Program-made: the position numbers and the translations under genes
Assembly (NCBI RefSeq): GCF_022581195.2
Contig: NC_061458.1
Location: 12,028,001 to 12,092,000, forward strand
Length of the DNA stretch: 64,000 nt
Direction: 5' to 3'
From: Helicoverpa zea
Lineage: Eukaryota; Arthropoda; Insecta; Lepidoptera; Noctuidae
Shown: piece after piece, positions 1 through 13,300 of the stretch
Numbering within the stretch: the stretch's first letter is position 1
Layout of the letters: every line of letters starts with the position of its first letter
Notes under the pieces: generated by a model
Seen by the model: only the letters and a program-made list of their open reading frames with translations
The model's database searches: none
Told to the model about the DNA's origin: nothing

Positions 1-1972
1 AACATATAAATAACAATTTTTTTTCAAACACTAATTCTATAGGTACGCAAATAAATAAAATATGATTTATTATCTACCTTGTTTCTCGTGATTGATATCT
101 ATAATATTCTAGTAAATTTGCCGCTAAAAGATAATATGACATAATATGGCAAAGACTATGAACTACGTTCATACAGTGGCGGTCTTTGCATTTTAAATTA
201 CTTATATTGAAGCTATTACTAATTGTTCCAATAACTTAACAATAATTTTAAAACACTTTTATTCACAAAACTAACTCTAAACAAAACATAAACACGGTTA
301 AAACTTTATTTTTACACTTCTCGAAACCTTTCTCACCGACTTTTTTCAAGTGAATAATGTTTCGACATACTCGATAGCCAGCCTTCGAGAGTTTACGTTA
401 CCGTACGTCAAAACAATGTTCGTGCTGCCATGTTTTGTTTCCTTTTACGCCCGATAGGGGCGCTGTACAATTCTCATACAAATGTTACTCGATTTCGATA
501 CGAATAACTTTTCGCAAATATTCGTGCTTGGGCTACAGTTGACAAGAATAGACAATTCGTAACGGGTTTTAAGTCGTTTATTTCGATTCGATTTATATCG
601 ATTCTTAAATCGATAAAACGCGTGACTTTTGGGAAGGTTATTCTGTGGCTAATTGTATAATTTATGTACTAATTTATTAAATGTCAACGATTATTTTGAA
701 TTAGAAACGATCGGAAGAATAATTGAAAGCAATTTGATTTAAATTAACGACAAAATGATTGGTGACAGCAATAAAATGTGAATAATATGACGCCATAATT
801 ATGATAACCAAACAGTAAAAGTAACTTGAAGAAATTGAAAAGCGAGGTAAATAATCGTTTGAAAACCTCTTAATTTAATGTAAGTAAATAGGAATACTCT
901 AAACTTTTCCAGCAATCGGTACCTACAGTTACAAAGCCTTTAGATGTATTGTTTACAAACAAAACCAGTTCAACAAAGTAAACTTATTTTACATTTTATT
1001 ATTTACAACTGTTGTAAAGGCTCACGTTTGCAACAACATGCATGCAGAATGACAATGCAATCTGAGGTCAAAATCAAAGTCATTCATGAGTCACTAGTTT
1101 ACCAACTCGATATGATGCACGTAGTAAATTTTATCGATTACATCAGTGCGATTAAGTTGCGGATTTGTTTATGTACAAGTTTTTTTGTCGTTTACTAATG
1201 ATGTCTGGCGCAGCAGGATACTTAATTTTGGAGTTTGATCATGCATGTATGTCTCATTACTTGACTCGCTAAATCACGATTCAAGTTAAGAACTAATCGT
1301 GAAACTTCAAAACAAATGAAGACTTCATTCTGCCTTCTCGGGTTATCGCATCAAAGATTCCATTTTCGAATAACAGTGCCATTGGCTTTTTCATATCTCT
1401 ATATGCAGTTTGTGGAAGGTTGACAGCAATAAGGTCCTATCGCATGCACCTTTACCTCTTTTACTATCGGCATACCACACCTTCCTAACCCTTCGTAATC
1501 TCCCCACAAGGCTAGGATTACTTCCTTACCTCCACGCACATCTGCAATATTTGATCCAGATACCGATCCCAGGAGTGTCGTGCCTATCCGGCAACATATT
1601 GCTGAACCTTTTCAATAACGTAAGCCCCTTGCTGACCCCAATAAATTGTTAGGCGCATCTTAACAGGAAGAGGGCTAAGTTATAAGCGTCAGCGATTCTT
1701 GAAGGTGAAAACTCCTTAGAAATAACTGTCTATTAGTTCTTTAAGTACGAGGTATTGTCCCCATAAGAGTCCAATTACGCAAAATCGCTGGATCGCGTGT
1801 AGTGTGGTCATACCATTTTTTGTTGTGCGTCTACATGTCCACTTCAATTATAAACATTGTGTATGATTGCTGATTTCCAAGACCGGTTTGTGTATGAAGT
1901 GTTATCCAATATACTAGGAAGGTATGTATGTACAAAGAATTGGCCGTCCATGTTGAAGCTTGACCTCTAGTA
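1..1972. other. AT-rich non-coding region
   Basis: No gene is supported. About 360-620 is richer in CpG, with 'ataggggcgctgt' and two ATCGAT sites, and could be regulatory. Open frames of 80-84 codons at 944-1198 and 1410-1652 show no coding character. Confidence 0.5.
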
Positions 1973-1989
1973 ATGTTAAGTTTCCCCTT
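1973..1989. repeat. Target-site duplication, left copy
   Basis: This 17-nt sequence is repeated exactly at 2155-2171. The bases outside the two copies differ, so the duplication ends are well defined. Confidence 0.85.
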
Positions 1990-2154
1990 TTTTTTTTTTT
2001 TTTTTTTATCGACGTAAAATCATCAAATGACCCCTCCCGCTGTGGGTTAGCAGCGGTGAGGGAGTGTCAGACTCTTACTGACTAAAATCGTCGTGTTCCG
2101 TCATAGGCCTTTTATGTACCAGGGCCGCGGTATCTCTTTCGAACAACCCGCAGC
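1990..2154 (-). mobile_element. Truncated retroposon with poly(A) tail and 17-bp target duplication
   Basis: A 165-bp insert reading on the minus strand and ending in a poly(A) tail, seen as a T run to 2007 on the plus strand. It is flanked by a perfect 17-bp direct repeat ATGTTAAGTTTCCCCTT at 1973-1989 and 2155-2171. A long target duplication plus an A tail is the signature of target-primed reverse transcription. From memory, the body matches a widely dispersed lepidopteran retroposon 3' region; the exact family is not named. Confidence 0.85.
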
Positions 2155-2171
2155 ATGTTAAGTTTCCCCTT
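2155..2171. repeat. Target-site duplication, right copy
   Basis: Exact copy of 1973-1989, immediately after the retroposon's 5' end. Confidence 0.85.
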
Positions 2172-5100
2172 ATTTTTTAAATTCGCACGCATTGGGATCT
2201 TCGTATAAATTGAAGTTGTGGGTCTGTAATAACGCCATCGCCATGCCATACCGAATATAACTGCTCTATTACAAGTGTTGCTGGTCTACAACCGGACTGG
2301 CGAAAATTCCCCTTAACCATACGCAAGAAGAAGAAAGAATATTTAAGTTCTATACCCTTTGGGATAAACATACTCAATTTCTTTATTTAAAGGTTCTATT
2401 TCTCAAGTTATGATCCCTTTCCACTCGCCTCTAGCCTCTCATAAATTGTGTTGATGCAACCGTTCCCTTGTAAGCCGACATTAAATGAATTTATTATGAG
2501 CACGGCTGCGCGAAACTTTTGCAATTTCGATAGTACCTCCTTAATAGTTCGTTTTTATTCTTCTACTGTTTGTCTTAGTTTTCTGAAGAAGTTTGGACAG
2601 GAATAAGGTTGGATATCAATTGTTGTACTTAATGGAAAGGTTTTATGAAAGGATTTGTGGTTGGATTACATCTGACGTTTGACGAGGCTGAGAATAATTG
2701 AGGTGTAAGGGTACCAAAACTTATTCACATGAGTTCTGACCATATCATCATAACAAATGAATGGCGTAGTCTACAATGCCTGCTTATATCGTCAGTCCTG
2801 ACGTTGGGAAATACGCCTAACTAGGCTCGCCTATCAAAAACCTAATCCTCTCTAAAGCTACCTCAAAAAACTCAGGTAGACCCAACAGCGAAAATGGCAA
2901 CCCCATCCCAATAACACGGACAATTACCCCTAACTCTTTCTCTAACGGTTTCCATAACCATTTGCCAAAATTGGGAGACCATCCTCTAGGTGAAAGCGGT
3001 CAATTTACATTCAAGGTTGGCGCTAAAGGGGTGCGCCAGTGAGCGAAGAATTGGACTGCATCCAATGGCCTGTTCTGACCCACTTCCCCTTATATTAGGT
3101 CACTGGATTGGATGGGCAATTTGCATTTATATTGGATAGTAGCTTTTACCTGCTAGCTTGTTCGTGTTTATTAGTTTATGCTGTAGGTTTATTGCTAGGA
3201 ACTTTCTTTATTTTATAGGTTAGAATAGCAGAAGTTGGGTTTTATGCCAATGGTTGAGGACCATTTCTTTCTATGTGCCCTTTAGGGGTCTAATTGATTG
3301 GTCAAATTGCCATTTTTCTTACCACCTCCTCCATCCAATACTACCTCAAAAATCAATGATCTTCTCGGTATAACTGTAATATTATAATCACATCACGTTT
3401 GGCCGATATAATGGCTGACAGCTCAAGACTGAGACGCCTCATTTGGGCGAGCAAACCATGCAGAGAGGCGCGTCATAATATTATGAAGTCACTATTTAGC
3501 CAGCCTCTAAAGATGAATGATGCTACATCACCATTTATTGAAATCAGTTTTTGATGCACTCTAAATCTAGACTGATCTCGAAACGTCTAATGCACAAAAT
3601 GAGAGCAAAATATAGGTCTTAATCAAAGTTGCTTGCGTTAGTACTTGGACTGGTTCCAATTTGGGTCCAAACATGTTGGACTTTTCAATTGCTTTTAGGT
3701 AGGAAAATATGTTCTTATTTCTTGACTAGAAGTTCATAAGTCTTCGTTCATTTGACATGTCTATTGAACATCCATAGCAAAGTTTCTTCATTATTCGCGA
3801 AGGCAGATTTCAATAGGCATTAGAAGTCCTTTACATGTGATATAATCTTGGAGATTCTTAGGGCTAATATTCAAAAGAAGAATAATTATAACATTGCAAA
3901 AATAATTTTAATTATTTAAAAAAATATTTAAAATTATTCCCACGCGATGTGCCAGTTTCAAATAATTATTTGTAATATTAAAAATAGAATAAAGACGGCT
4001 TGGCGGGCTCGTTCACACGAGGTCGTGGGCTTGGGCTTTGCATATTTTTTTTAATTTCATGACCAAGGCTGAGTGTTGTAAGGTCATTATGAAAAGTTTC
4101 GTGAAAATAGTTTTTAGTGCAAATCGGAGTAAGTTTTGTGAGCTTGTTTTTTCGTGATTTTGTAAAGATTTGCAGTAGGTATAATGTTACTTACTTAGTT
4201 TTTTCATTTTGATTATTTGCATAGTTTATTTGTGCATATGAAATGTATTCACTATTGTTACTGCTATCAGTCAACAATACAAGTTCACAAGTCCAAACAC
4301 GTGAGCAGTTTGGCTCTTCTGCAACTATTTAAACGCGGGAAATTGGATGATGCATAAAAAATACTTTCGAGATAATAAAATTACGATTCTATTGTCAACG
4401 CTGCCAAAATCTTAACATTATTTGTATCGAAATAATGCTGAGCCCTTCTACTAATAAGCATCGGATATGAATTACAAATCATTAAAATTATATTCATTTC
4501 GATTCCAATACCTATAATAATTTTAAATTAGAATACAACTGCACCTCCTTTTAATCTTAAAATAGATTGAATGAAACCTTTTCGTGTATAACTTTGACAT
4601 TCAACCTATGACAACATAAACTGTCATTATCAAGTGACAGTTCATTATTTTACTAACGTCATTTGTAAAAAAATACATTTGCATAGATTTTTATTCGTTA
4701 ATTATATAAACGGTGGAATTTTCATACAAAAAAATATTAATACAGACTGGTATAAAAGGACTTATTAAATGGTAAGTAGTTGTTTACAAAAGGGGTCAAG
4801 TTTAATTGGTTTTGTAACGTCAAGTGTGACATTTAGGTTGGCACGCGCTGGCCAGGTGCATTCTAGTAATTAGTGTTGTCCGTTAGCGGAAACTAAAAGT
4901 TTTTAGTCGATTAGAAAAGTTATCGTATTCTTTATTTTTAATGCCCATTTGAACTGATAAAACATCTTACCTGGCTACTCATTTTATGACAATTTTTATC
5001 GATATGTTTTACGATTGATGTGTGGTAATATAAATTGCATTCGATAGATACAGGCATAGAGCCAATTATGTATTCACTTATGCTAATTAATATAAAACCG

Positions 5101-5799
5101 CAAGCTTTAATGTCAATTAAGAGCTGAATAAATATAATAACCTTTGCGTGTTAAATCGCAATAAATGAGTACCTTTTTTATTGCTAAAAGACAAAATACT
5201 CGGTGTAATTTCACTTAAAAATCAAGTTTTGTTGCCAAATGTACCTCCAAACATTTAAAATTAATTCCGATAATTTTATAAATGAAAGTGGGTACCTAAT
5301 TCAATTAACAGAATTAAAGTTTGACAGCTCAACGTGGCTTGCATTGGAAGCGGTCGTTGCATGTCTGCCCTCCAATTAACTTTAAATAAAAAGATTTTAT
5401 CGCCATGCCCATCGATCTAAAAGTTAATCAAGCTCGAATGCGCCTGATAAATGTGCAACAGATTAGAAATATTAACGTTATCCGTAGGCCTTCCTTCATG
5501 TTCATTAGTTAAGAGTTATTAGTCGATTTCCTCAAACATTGCTGGTTAATCGATTCTATTTTTATAGGTGCAGTTATCGATTACGGAATTGGTGTAACTT
5601 CATCTCGATTTCTGGTCATCGAAATGAAGATTGCAGTATTTGCAATTTAATCAGTTAAAAAAGTAATGATGCTTATATTGTTGTTTCTTTATTTTCTGTC
5701 AAACATAGCTATCATAACTTTTTTATACGCAAATCGACAAAGATTAACATTCAACCACGTGTGTTGGATATAAAATTTAATGTAGAACGTTGTGAATAA
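2172..5799. other. AT-rich non-coding region
   Basis: No gene is firmly supported. A 23-codon start at 4059 runs into a donor-like GGA|GTAAGT at 4128, preceded by a GC-rich leader-like stretch (about 3990-4040); it could be a first exon but is very weak. Otherwise simple AT-rich sequence. Confidence 0.4.
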
Positions 5800-6060
5800 A
5801 TAAGATTTTTAGTACGAAATACGACTTTTATTGATACAGAAGATGGATGGGTGTCATGTGAACATGTCGAGATAAAAATAAAGGAAATATGCCAAGAACA
5901 TAACAGCATTGATAAACAAATCATTTCAGGAGACACGCATGAAACAGAACCACACGTGACCTTAAAAGACCCCATAAATGCACATATGGGTTATTTTATA
6001 GTCGTCGGATGTAAAAGAATATTGTCAATTGCGCACTTAAAGTCTGAGGAACAATGTTAA
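5800..6060 (+). other. Start-less coding-like open segment
   Basis: The frame is open from 5800 to TAA at 6058-6060, with its first in-frame ATG only near the end. Acceptor-like sites lie at GATTTTTAG (to 5811) and, stronger, AAATCATTTCAG (to 5930). The peptide is polar and rich in E, K and I. No donor or domain is evident. It may be a relic of a coding sequence or chance. Confidence 0.2.
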
Positions 6061-6371
6061 TAACAGACATCGTAAAAACCTTGAAACTTGTAGTTACTTT
6101 AGTCTATAGAATTGCAATACGAATCTGTTGATCTGTATCAGCCATTTTAATTAAATGCTAAGGTGAAGTAGCTACTGCGAAAAAAGTTGGAACGAAATTG
6201 GTATGCAGAGTAGTCTTTTTGCTAGCCTTTGAGTTTTTACAAGTATTTGTAACAGTATTAAATAAATCGTTTATCAGAAGAATGAGGGCATTTAAATCAC
6301 ATTCAGATTCAACTCTTTTACAAATAACTTAATTAAAATTTAGACCAACAAATAGGCCACGGTCTAAAACA

Positions 6372-6491
6372 ATGGTCGCATCTACTAAAACAAATATGCT
6401 TAACTTTATGGCCAGTGACCATTTAAAATATGACACAGAAGCCCACGAAACAATACTTAGTGATGTCACGTACAATGACGTTGACGAATGA
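6372..6491 (+). other. Small ORF, 39 aa, coding-like
   Basis: ATG at 6372, stop TGA at 6489-6491. The frame is also open upstream to 6333. Codons such as GAC, GAA, GCC and GTC are enriched and the product is acidic (tail SDVTYNDVDE). A further open segment without ATG follows at 6635-6781 in another frame. Together they look like pieces of a decayed coding sequence, but no family is recognised. Confidence 0.2.
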
Positions 6492-6634
6492 CGATAAAAT
6501 GACCACACGTATGAAAGCTAGGCAATACAATTGCCAATTAGAACGTCAGAAAAAATGCTTGCACAGTTGGAATTGTTCAAGATATCTGTCATGGATTTAT
6601 AATGAGTATCAAATACGTCATAATTGGTTTATAA

Positions 6635-6781
6635 TTGTTTGAAGCAACAGTATGGTTAGCAGCTCAAATAGAAGTTATAAGTAATACAGTAAATAAAAAC
6701 ACAAATATTGACGATGTTTGTAAAGAGCATAGTTTGCAATTCACACATGAACTCATTATGTTATTAGCAGCAAAGCAATAA
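6635..6781 (+). other. Start-less coding-like open segment
   Basis: 48 codons open between TAA at 6632 and TAA at 6779. The frame is rich in GAA, GCA, GTT and GAC codons and has no early Met. It lies on the same strand as the 5800-6060 and 6372-6491 segments. Confidence 0.18.
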
Positions 6782-7321
6782 TTTTACGGAAGACTAATCT
6801 GAATAGCAAACATCGAATTAAGAATTACGTTGTATTGCAAAATAATGTTCGTGCTATGAATAATTCAATCTGAATTGTTTTCTAATCACTGCGCCACTGT
6901 TCTCGGTAAGGTAAATGGCTTATTTTCTATCTAAAATCGGCCAGCAATTATACGATATTACTACAAAAAATCAATAGCTGGCTTAAGTTGTCGAAGCTAT
7001 TATAGGCGATTACTTAATGGTGGTCCGGGATTTCTTAATTACTAGCCAAAATGTGCTATTAATAGTTCGAAAGAAATTGTTTTTTTGGCGAAATTGGAGC
7101 TATTGTTATCCTAACGAGCGATGTTGGTAAATACATAGCGGCAAATTCTCGATTTCACGGTAATTGACTTCTAAACTCTCTTATGAAATAGAGGACTTTT
7201 AAATGTCTTATTTGTAAGATATGCACACAATTTAAAGATAATGTTAACATTTGTTCGTGACATCTGTTTCAATACCAAGAAATAAAATAAAAATGAAAAG
7301 AAGTCATACGCTACCACTCAC

Positions 7322-7484
7322 CGGATTTCCTTTTTTCATTGACCAGTACCAACGACTTTGTCCTCTTCACCCTCAAAGAGCGTCGTCTGATAGACCTCAT
7401 TAATGCCTCGGGCATCCTCGAAAACCTTGGAGAGTCCACTCTCTTTTCAGGCATGAAAAAATTCTTCACCGCCAACATCGTCAT
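7322..7484 (-). CDS. Candidate first coding exon, basic N-terminus, unknown gene
   Basis: On the minus strand an ATG at 7484, with A at -3 and an in-frame TAA nine codons upstream, opens a 54-codon frame. It runs into a consensus donor: TCCG|GTGAGT, with the exon ending at 7322 in phase 1. The peptide starts MTMLAVKNFF and carries an Arg-rich stretch MRSIRRRSLRVKRTKSLV at residues 29-46. Codons favour G or C in third position, unlike the surrounding AT-rich DNA. A GC-rich stretch at about 7734-7885 lies upstream in the same orientation and could be the promoter or 5' UTR. Downstream exons would lie to the left, and I could not identify any. The plus strand is also open here but lacks an ATG. 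I do not recognise the protein. Confidence 0.5.
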
Positions 7485-7733
7485 TTTTAACTCGCACTTC
7501 CCACACTTTTAAACTGAATAGTCCAATCGATTACACGAATCCCATCTCTATTTCAATCAATTCACTTATCTCGATTAATGTCGTTCGGTTTATAAACACA
7601 AAAAACTGTGACTAAACCATTTTTAGTCGATTTTCAAGGTTAGTAAATTCACAACAATTAGTAGGTTATAGACGGCACTATTTAGTTGTCCTTTTTTGTG
7701 AGAACGTAACTATTGTTTGTTCTCATCACTATT

Positions 7734-7885
7734 CCGAAGGCGGAGTATCCTGTTTGCCTCGGTGGTCGTAGATATTAATTTTAGGGGACGCGCGACACGC
7801 CCGTTCGTGGAGTCGGCACGCGACGTACTGGCAGCCGAGTGGCTAGGTAGCACAGGAGGGGGCTTGCCTTGCGAGTTCGCGAACG
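7734..7885 (-). promoter_or_regulatory. GC/CpG-rich stretch, possible promoter or 5' UTR
   Basis: This is one of the few clearly GC-rich, CpG-containing stretches in the left third. It includes the palindrome GTTCGCGAAC near its right end. It sits 250-400 bp upstream of the candidate minus-strand first exon at 7484-7322, which fits a TSS or leader region. A 77-codon plus-strand frame crosses it but shows no recognisable domain. The functional call is an inference from position and composition. Confidence 0.3.
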
Positions 7886-9051
7886 TTATCTATCTTCTTA
7901 TCAGAATTTACCTAGTCTTCATACAATACGGTCGTAAAATTTACCGTTAGTTGATAACCGCCAACAAGGTCGTGTTCTGGATGAATGGAGTCTGTAATTG
8001 GCCGATTCTGTTGCTGTTGAAATATTTCGTGTAGGCATGACCTAACGTGTAGAGTTATCGAAGATATTTCAGAAACAAGCTCTTTACAATTTTTTGCGAA
8101 AGATTCCTCTTTACTTGTGCAATTACTAAGTACTATGTAGTAATCATGAGTTGAATTATTTCAGCTTCGATATTTTTATAATTAAACAAATTAAGTAGTT
8201 AAAAATGCATTAATAAAATCACACACGGAATACGAGAAGCACACGGAAGATAATCACAAAAAACGGAAATCGATATTATCCATATACGCACACATCCGAT
8301 GATCGACCGGTAGTAAACAAACCGAGTTGATACTTTAAATAATCGATATGAATCACACCTGCATTCATTATCCTCAATCTAGTTTCCTTTTGGGGTGGTC
8401 AGAGAGTGCCGAGGCTAGCCATATACATACACACGCTTCCTGTGTCACTTGCAGTACCTTATGTGGCATGGATGGATTACTCACGATTTTATTCTTAGCT
8501 CGAGCAGAACCTTATGAGGTATTAAATGGACAATGATCTACAAATCAATCAAAAGCTTCCATTGGAATTCTTACTGGTTCTTCAACTCAGATTTGGTTTT
8601 TGTTGTGAATAGGAGGCCCCTATACTTGAGGGTCTACTAGATTCTACTTTCAAACTATTTGTTATGCACCTCATTAATATCAGTTACCTTTTTTTCATCA
8701 ACCATAAGAACCCGCCTAACAGTTTCTCTCTAATTTACAAGGATAAAGTCCGTATCCCAAAGTAGTATTATCAACATTATTTAAAATAAATTAAACGTAG
8801 TAAAAACTGGTAAAAACGAATTACTTTTATCAAGGCTTTAAAAGATGTCGTTCTGATGCCATAAATAGGCTTAGCTGAGCAAATTGAATGATAAATGTTG
8901 TTTTAGACTTAGGCTTGCTTCGCAACCATACTTCTTCATTGCATTTAGAAGTGACTGTAGTTTTTAGTTTTTCACCGACTTTGGTCCTCCGTCCTTGTAT
9001 AAGCCTAAGTTTTTTATAGAAGTTCTTTGGTTGGAAACGAGTGAAAATTGA

Positions 9052-9285
9052 AAAGTAAAGATAGGAGTCAGGCAAAATACAAATTTAGTTATTGTACTTG
9101 GTCTTACATGTAAATTAGGATTAGATAAAGAAGATAAGTGAGATATCACAATTGATATAAGAGTTACTTTACTTAAATCTGTAAAAGATGATGCAAATGA
9201 CGCTAAAAATGCCTTGAAGCAGGAATGTGAACTCATAATTCGTCTCATTCACGCCAATTTGGTAGTTTTTGAACACCCACGCTAA
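9052..9285 (+). other. Coding-like frame interrupted by one stop
   Basis: A single frame runs 9052-9285 with one internal TGA at 9139-9141. The second half encodes a coiled-coil-like stretch (KSVKDDANDAKNALKQECE). An upstream TGA at 9049 lies in the same frame, and the sequence before it is also coding-like. This fits an old pseudogene or transposon relic. The opposite strand has long frames too, so the call is weak. Confidence 0.2.
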
Positions 9286-10249
9286 AAACTGTAAGACCCG
9301 CCTTATTTAGCTCGCGAGTATTGATATTCTTTGAGTCATACCCGAAAATATTTTGATCTGAATGAAAATATTTGAAGTTTTCAGCTTTGCATAAACTGTT
9401 AGACAATAGAAGTCATATGTTATTTGGAAATTTATGGATTCTACACTTTTGTTTGGCTGCACTTGAATCTATTAATATTTTTGATGTAATTGGACTCTGA
9501 AGAGAATATTTAGGCAGAAATTCTATAGGAACATATTCATAATTTGCGAGATTAAATCTGGCACAGCAAACCACTCTGGTCCTGGTCCTACGTGGATCTT
9601 GTAGTCAACAACCATATTCAAAGCAGTTAGTTCAATCTTTTAGTTGATTCTAATTTAAAGTAATGTCCAAGCTCTGACCATGAAAACGAAACCAAAATTT
9701 CCCTCATTCATCCGAAATTAAAATATTCACACAAGTGGCACAAATTGGCCTACATTCATCATCATAACGTTAGAGCGGGCATTCCGTTCATTTAACATTT
9801 GTGCCGCACCTACAACCCACTCCCTCCATTGTAGTTACAGCGCTAATTAATTTACTAGCCTTTTTGTTGTTTTAACCCTGAAAAGATTTATACCCTTTTT
9901 CTACTACCAAGAGCTATATTGCTCTTTGGAGTTTATGGACTTACGAATCAGTTGGGGATCCAAATGGGTATAGCCTAAATTAAAACGTGCAATATACATG
10001 TCATTCCATTTAGGTAACTACTTACATAGATGAAAATAGCTTCGCATTAAACTAAGTGTTCTCCTAAAATGTAGTCGAAAATTCCCAAATATCCAAACAA
10101 CGCTAAAGTTTCGGCTTTCAAGATTAATCTTCTGAAATTTAAATGGTAATGGCGACATTAACATTTTGGCAGCTCAACATTTCCAAGATATACACGGTAC
10201 TCCGTTTTAACCTGAGATCATGGTTAAGATCATAATTCATATTCTGTGA

Positions 10250-10375
10250 AATGCTCCAGTGGATGGCTTAAATTGTTTGCTGGCTGGAACGCTTTGGCGT
10301 AAAACTATGTTGGAATCACAGGAGCTTAAAATATTATACGATGTACTCTTTGAAGAGAATATTGACAAAAAATAA
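10250..10375 (+). other. Coding-like open segment
   Basis: 41 codons open from 10250 to TAA at 10373-10375. The C-terminal part is acidic and helix-like (LESQELKILYDVLFEENIDK). A second open piece in the same region resumes near 10440. No start with good context and no recognised family. Confidence 0.18.
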
Positions 10376-13300
10376 CGGATAAAAAGATAGCGGTGGTTAT
10401 CAATAAAAAAGTCGAGACCGTACACAAACGCCTGGGGCTGACTGGACGCAGAAGGCGAAGAGTGTTGTGGTCATACCGTGAAAGGAGATATTTTTAGCAG
10501 AGGACCTAGCAACATACTGGTAATAGGTACCAGTATAACCGTGAAATGTTTGTAAAAAATCTACTTTATATCAACTTATGTCACTACGAAGTAGGTACAA
10601 CATAAGTTTTGGAAGAAAAAAATCCTGGGAGAATGATTGTTTTGTATTAACAAAACTAACTCTTGCGTCAAACTATCGGATTACGTAATCCTCAAGTGCA
10701 ATAATCAAGTGACCTTTGTAATATTGTGTCTGCAGTGCTGTAGTGTTTAAAATCAAGCTTTTGTATTAAACCCGTCAGCTTAATTAGATAATACAATTAG
10801 TGTCTATTCAGGGCTTGGGAGAATTGTTAATACCTTAACAAAGTTTTTTTTGTTCAAAGCAGTTACAATTTAATTTTAATCCTTTTTCAAATGTGTTTTA
10901 ACTGTAATCAATTAGTTCGCTTTAAGTCACGCTAGACATAGGTTTTCAAAAATACCTGTTTTTTATAAATGGAGAAATGAGATTGGAAACTTTTTTTACG
11001 CAATTTGTTTAACACACATTTTAAGATAATTCTGTAGTGCTAAAACGTGTTATGAAGAGCAAAACATTTGCATATTTGTAGCCACAGGCTGATAACACTA
11101 CCAGTTTGTAGCAGTTACAATCATAAGTAGTGATCAAATAGAAAAAGTTGCAAAATCACATGAAATGTAAATAAAGGAACACACTCAAGATAGAACTCAG
11201 CAAACATCTTTAGAAGAAATATGAAATAAAGCAATTAGATTCCGCTGTTTACTAAATGAATAAATATAACGATGTTGAATCTAAATGAAGCGCTGCATCG
11301 CTTTATTTGCGAGAATCCACAGAGAATCGTGCTAACTCTTATCGCGGCATCGTAGTTGCACGTTGCGGTTCACGTTTTGCATCAACGACCATTACAATCT
11401 GACCTCCCAACCTCTCTTTTGTTTTCTCAAAATGGATATAAGAGCGAAAGAACTTTGTCTTTGAAGATGTCTTGCTAAATTGGACGCTGTATGCCTTAGC
11501 TCCGTATTTCTAACAGAGATTTATTTTTAGTGTGATGTTTAGAGGCAAATGTACTACAGAAATTTTGTAAGAATTTATTCTAAGAGACAAAAGATGTCGA
11601 GCTTTATGTTTTATAGTATCAAATGTGCGGTGTCGACATACATTGTGATGGTGGAGCGAAACAATTTATTTTACTACAAAGATACTAAAATAAACTAGCA
11701 AAGGAACCTGTTTTGCTATCGCTGGTGAAAAAACTAACGCTACAAGACAATTATCATTAACCTGTTGAATATACCAAAATAAGGACAGTTGAACTATTTA
11801 TGTATCTTCATCATTATCTAGTTTTACTAGGCATGGTACCGGTTATGTGATTATATGTTTCTTTCATGCATCTGTTTATCAACTGTTTCTCACACTACTA
11901 GAAAACTGCTACTTTTACATGCATGGATATCTTCATTTCCAGTGATGTCACTTTCAATTTATCCGTCTTGGTTGTTTATCCAACTGTGTACTTTTATTTA
12001 TTGATAGGTTCAATTTTTACAGTCAGATTACATTGGATCCGGTACGAACTTTTACTGCTAATCTTATCCAATACCAAAGTGATTGTTTCAAATTGCTAAG
12101 CCTAACATGAAAATCAGTGTAAGAAAACACTGTACCGTACTCAGGTCAGAGATCAGTGCTGCAAGAGATTGTTAGACTCATTGCAACTTGCTGATCTTTA
12201 ACCCATCCTCATGGGTTTGAGTTGCTAACTATTAGTAATCCGGCTTGGGATTCAGCTCATTATATTACACTGACATCGATATTTGTGTTTTCTATTATAA
12301 TCCTCGGGCAATTTATATTTGAACGACTATAGGAATGGCTTCAGAGTCCATACTTCACACACTATCATACATTGGGACTGGATAGCGAAAGCGTGCGAAG
12401 AAGTATCAACTTAATGCTATGTTTTTGATTATGAACTAATGTAATGCAGTTTGAGTATCCTAGGCCTACATCAATCCTATTGAAAAACTGGTTTGCCCTT
12501 TTCTTCAATAATGATTAAATTCTTTTCAACTAAACCATCAAAGGCAGCATTTAATTCAACGCTAAAAATAGGACTAAAACCTAGCACACAAACAGGACCA
12601 GCTATGGAATATACGTCAAACCTGTCTGTTTAATTGTAGGCTCAATTAATTCAGGTCGTTTTGGGAATGCTGTCCTCGCCCACGACAGACTGGGAACTGG
12701 GAATAGAACCGGTTGAATCCTCCAAGAAGATAGGAGCTTCCTTTAATAATTTGTCTGGCTGATAAGACGTGGCAGGAAAGGATAAAGATTTGAGTCAGGT
12801 TGTTAGAGATTACAACCTTTTTGTTGGCTTGGAGTTGCTTGTTTGCTTTTACTAGATTATAGACGTGGAGGCTGTAAGTGAATTATTGTAGGTGTTCCTT
12901 AGATTAGACAGTGTTGTTTTCAAATAATAGAATCTTGAATAATAAAATGTGTGGTATCAGAAAAGCCTCACTTACTTAAGTCAAACCAACTCTGGTTTAA
13001 AAAGGACAATAAAGACAATTGCTAATAATCACAGCAACAAATTGTGTTGATAACATTTCAAATGAAAACAACTAAATCCCAGCCTTCATTAAGTAAACTA
13101 GTGAAGTAAAAACTGACTTGGAAATTAAAAGTAGCTTTGAAAGCAAACAAGGGCTAGGAAATAATTAATTTGGGTGAAAATAGAAGTTCTCCTGTTTAAA
13201 GGGCGAAGGCAGACGATCGACTTACATAGTATTTATCTTTTGCTTTTAAAATAACACTTTTGGTATCAAAGAAGTTTGTTGAATTAGCAGACCTTTTGAT

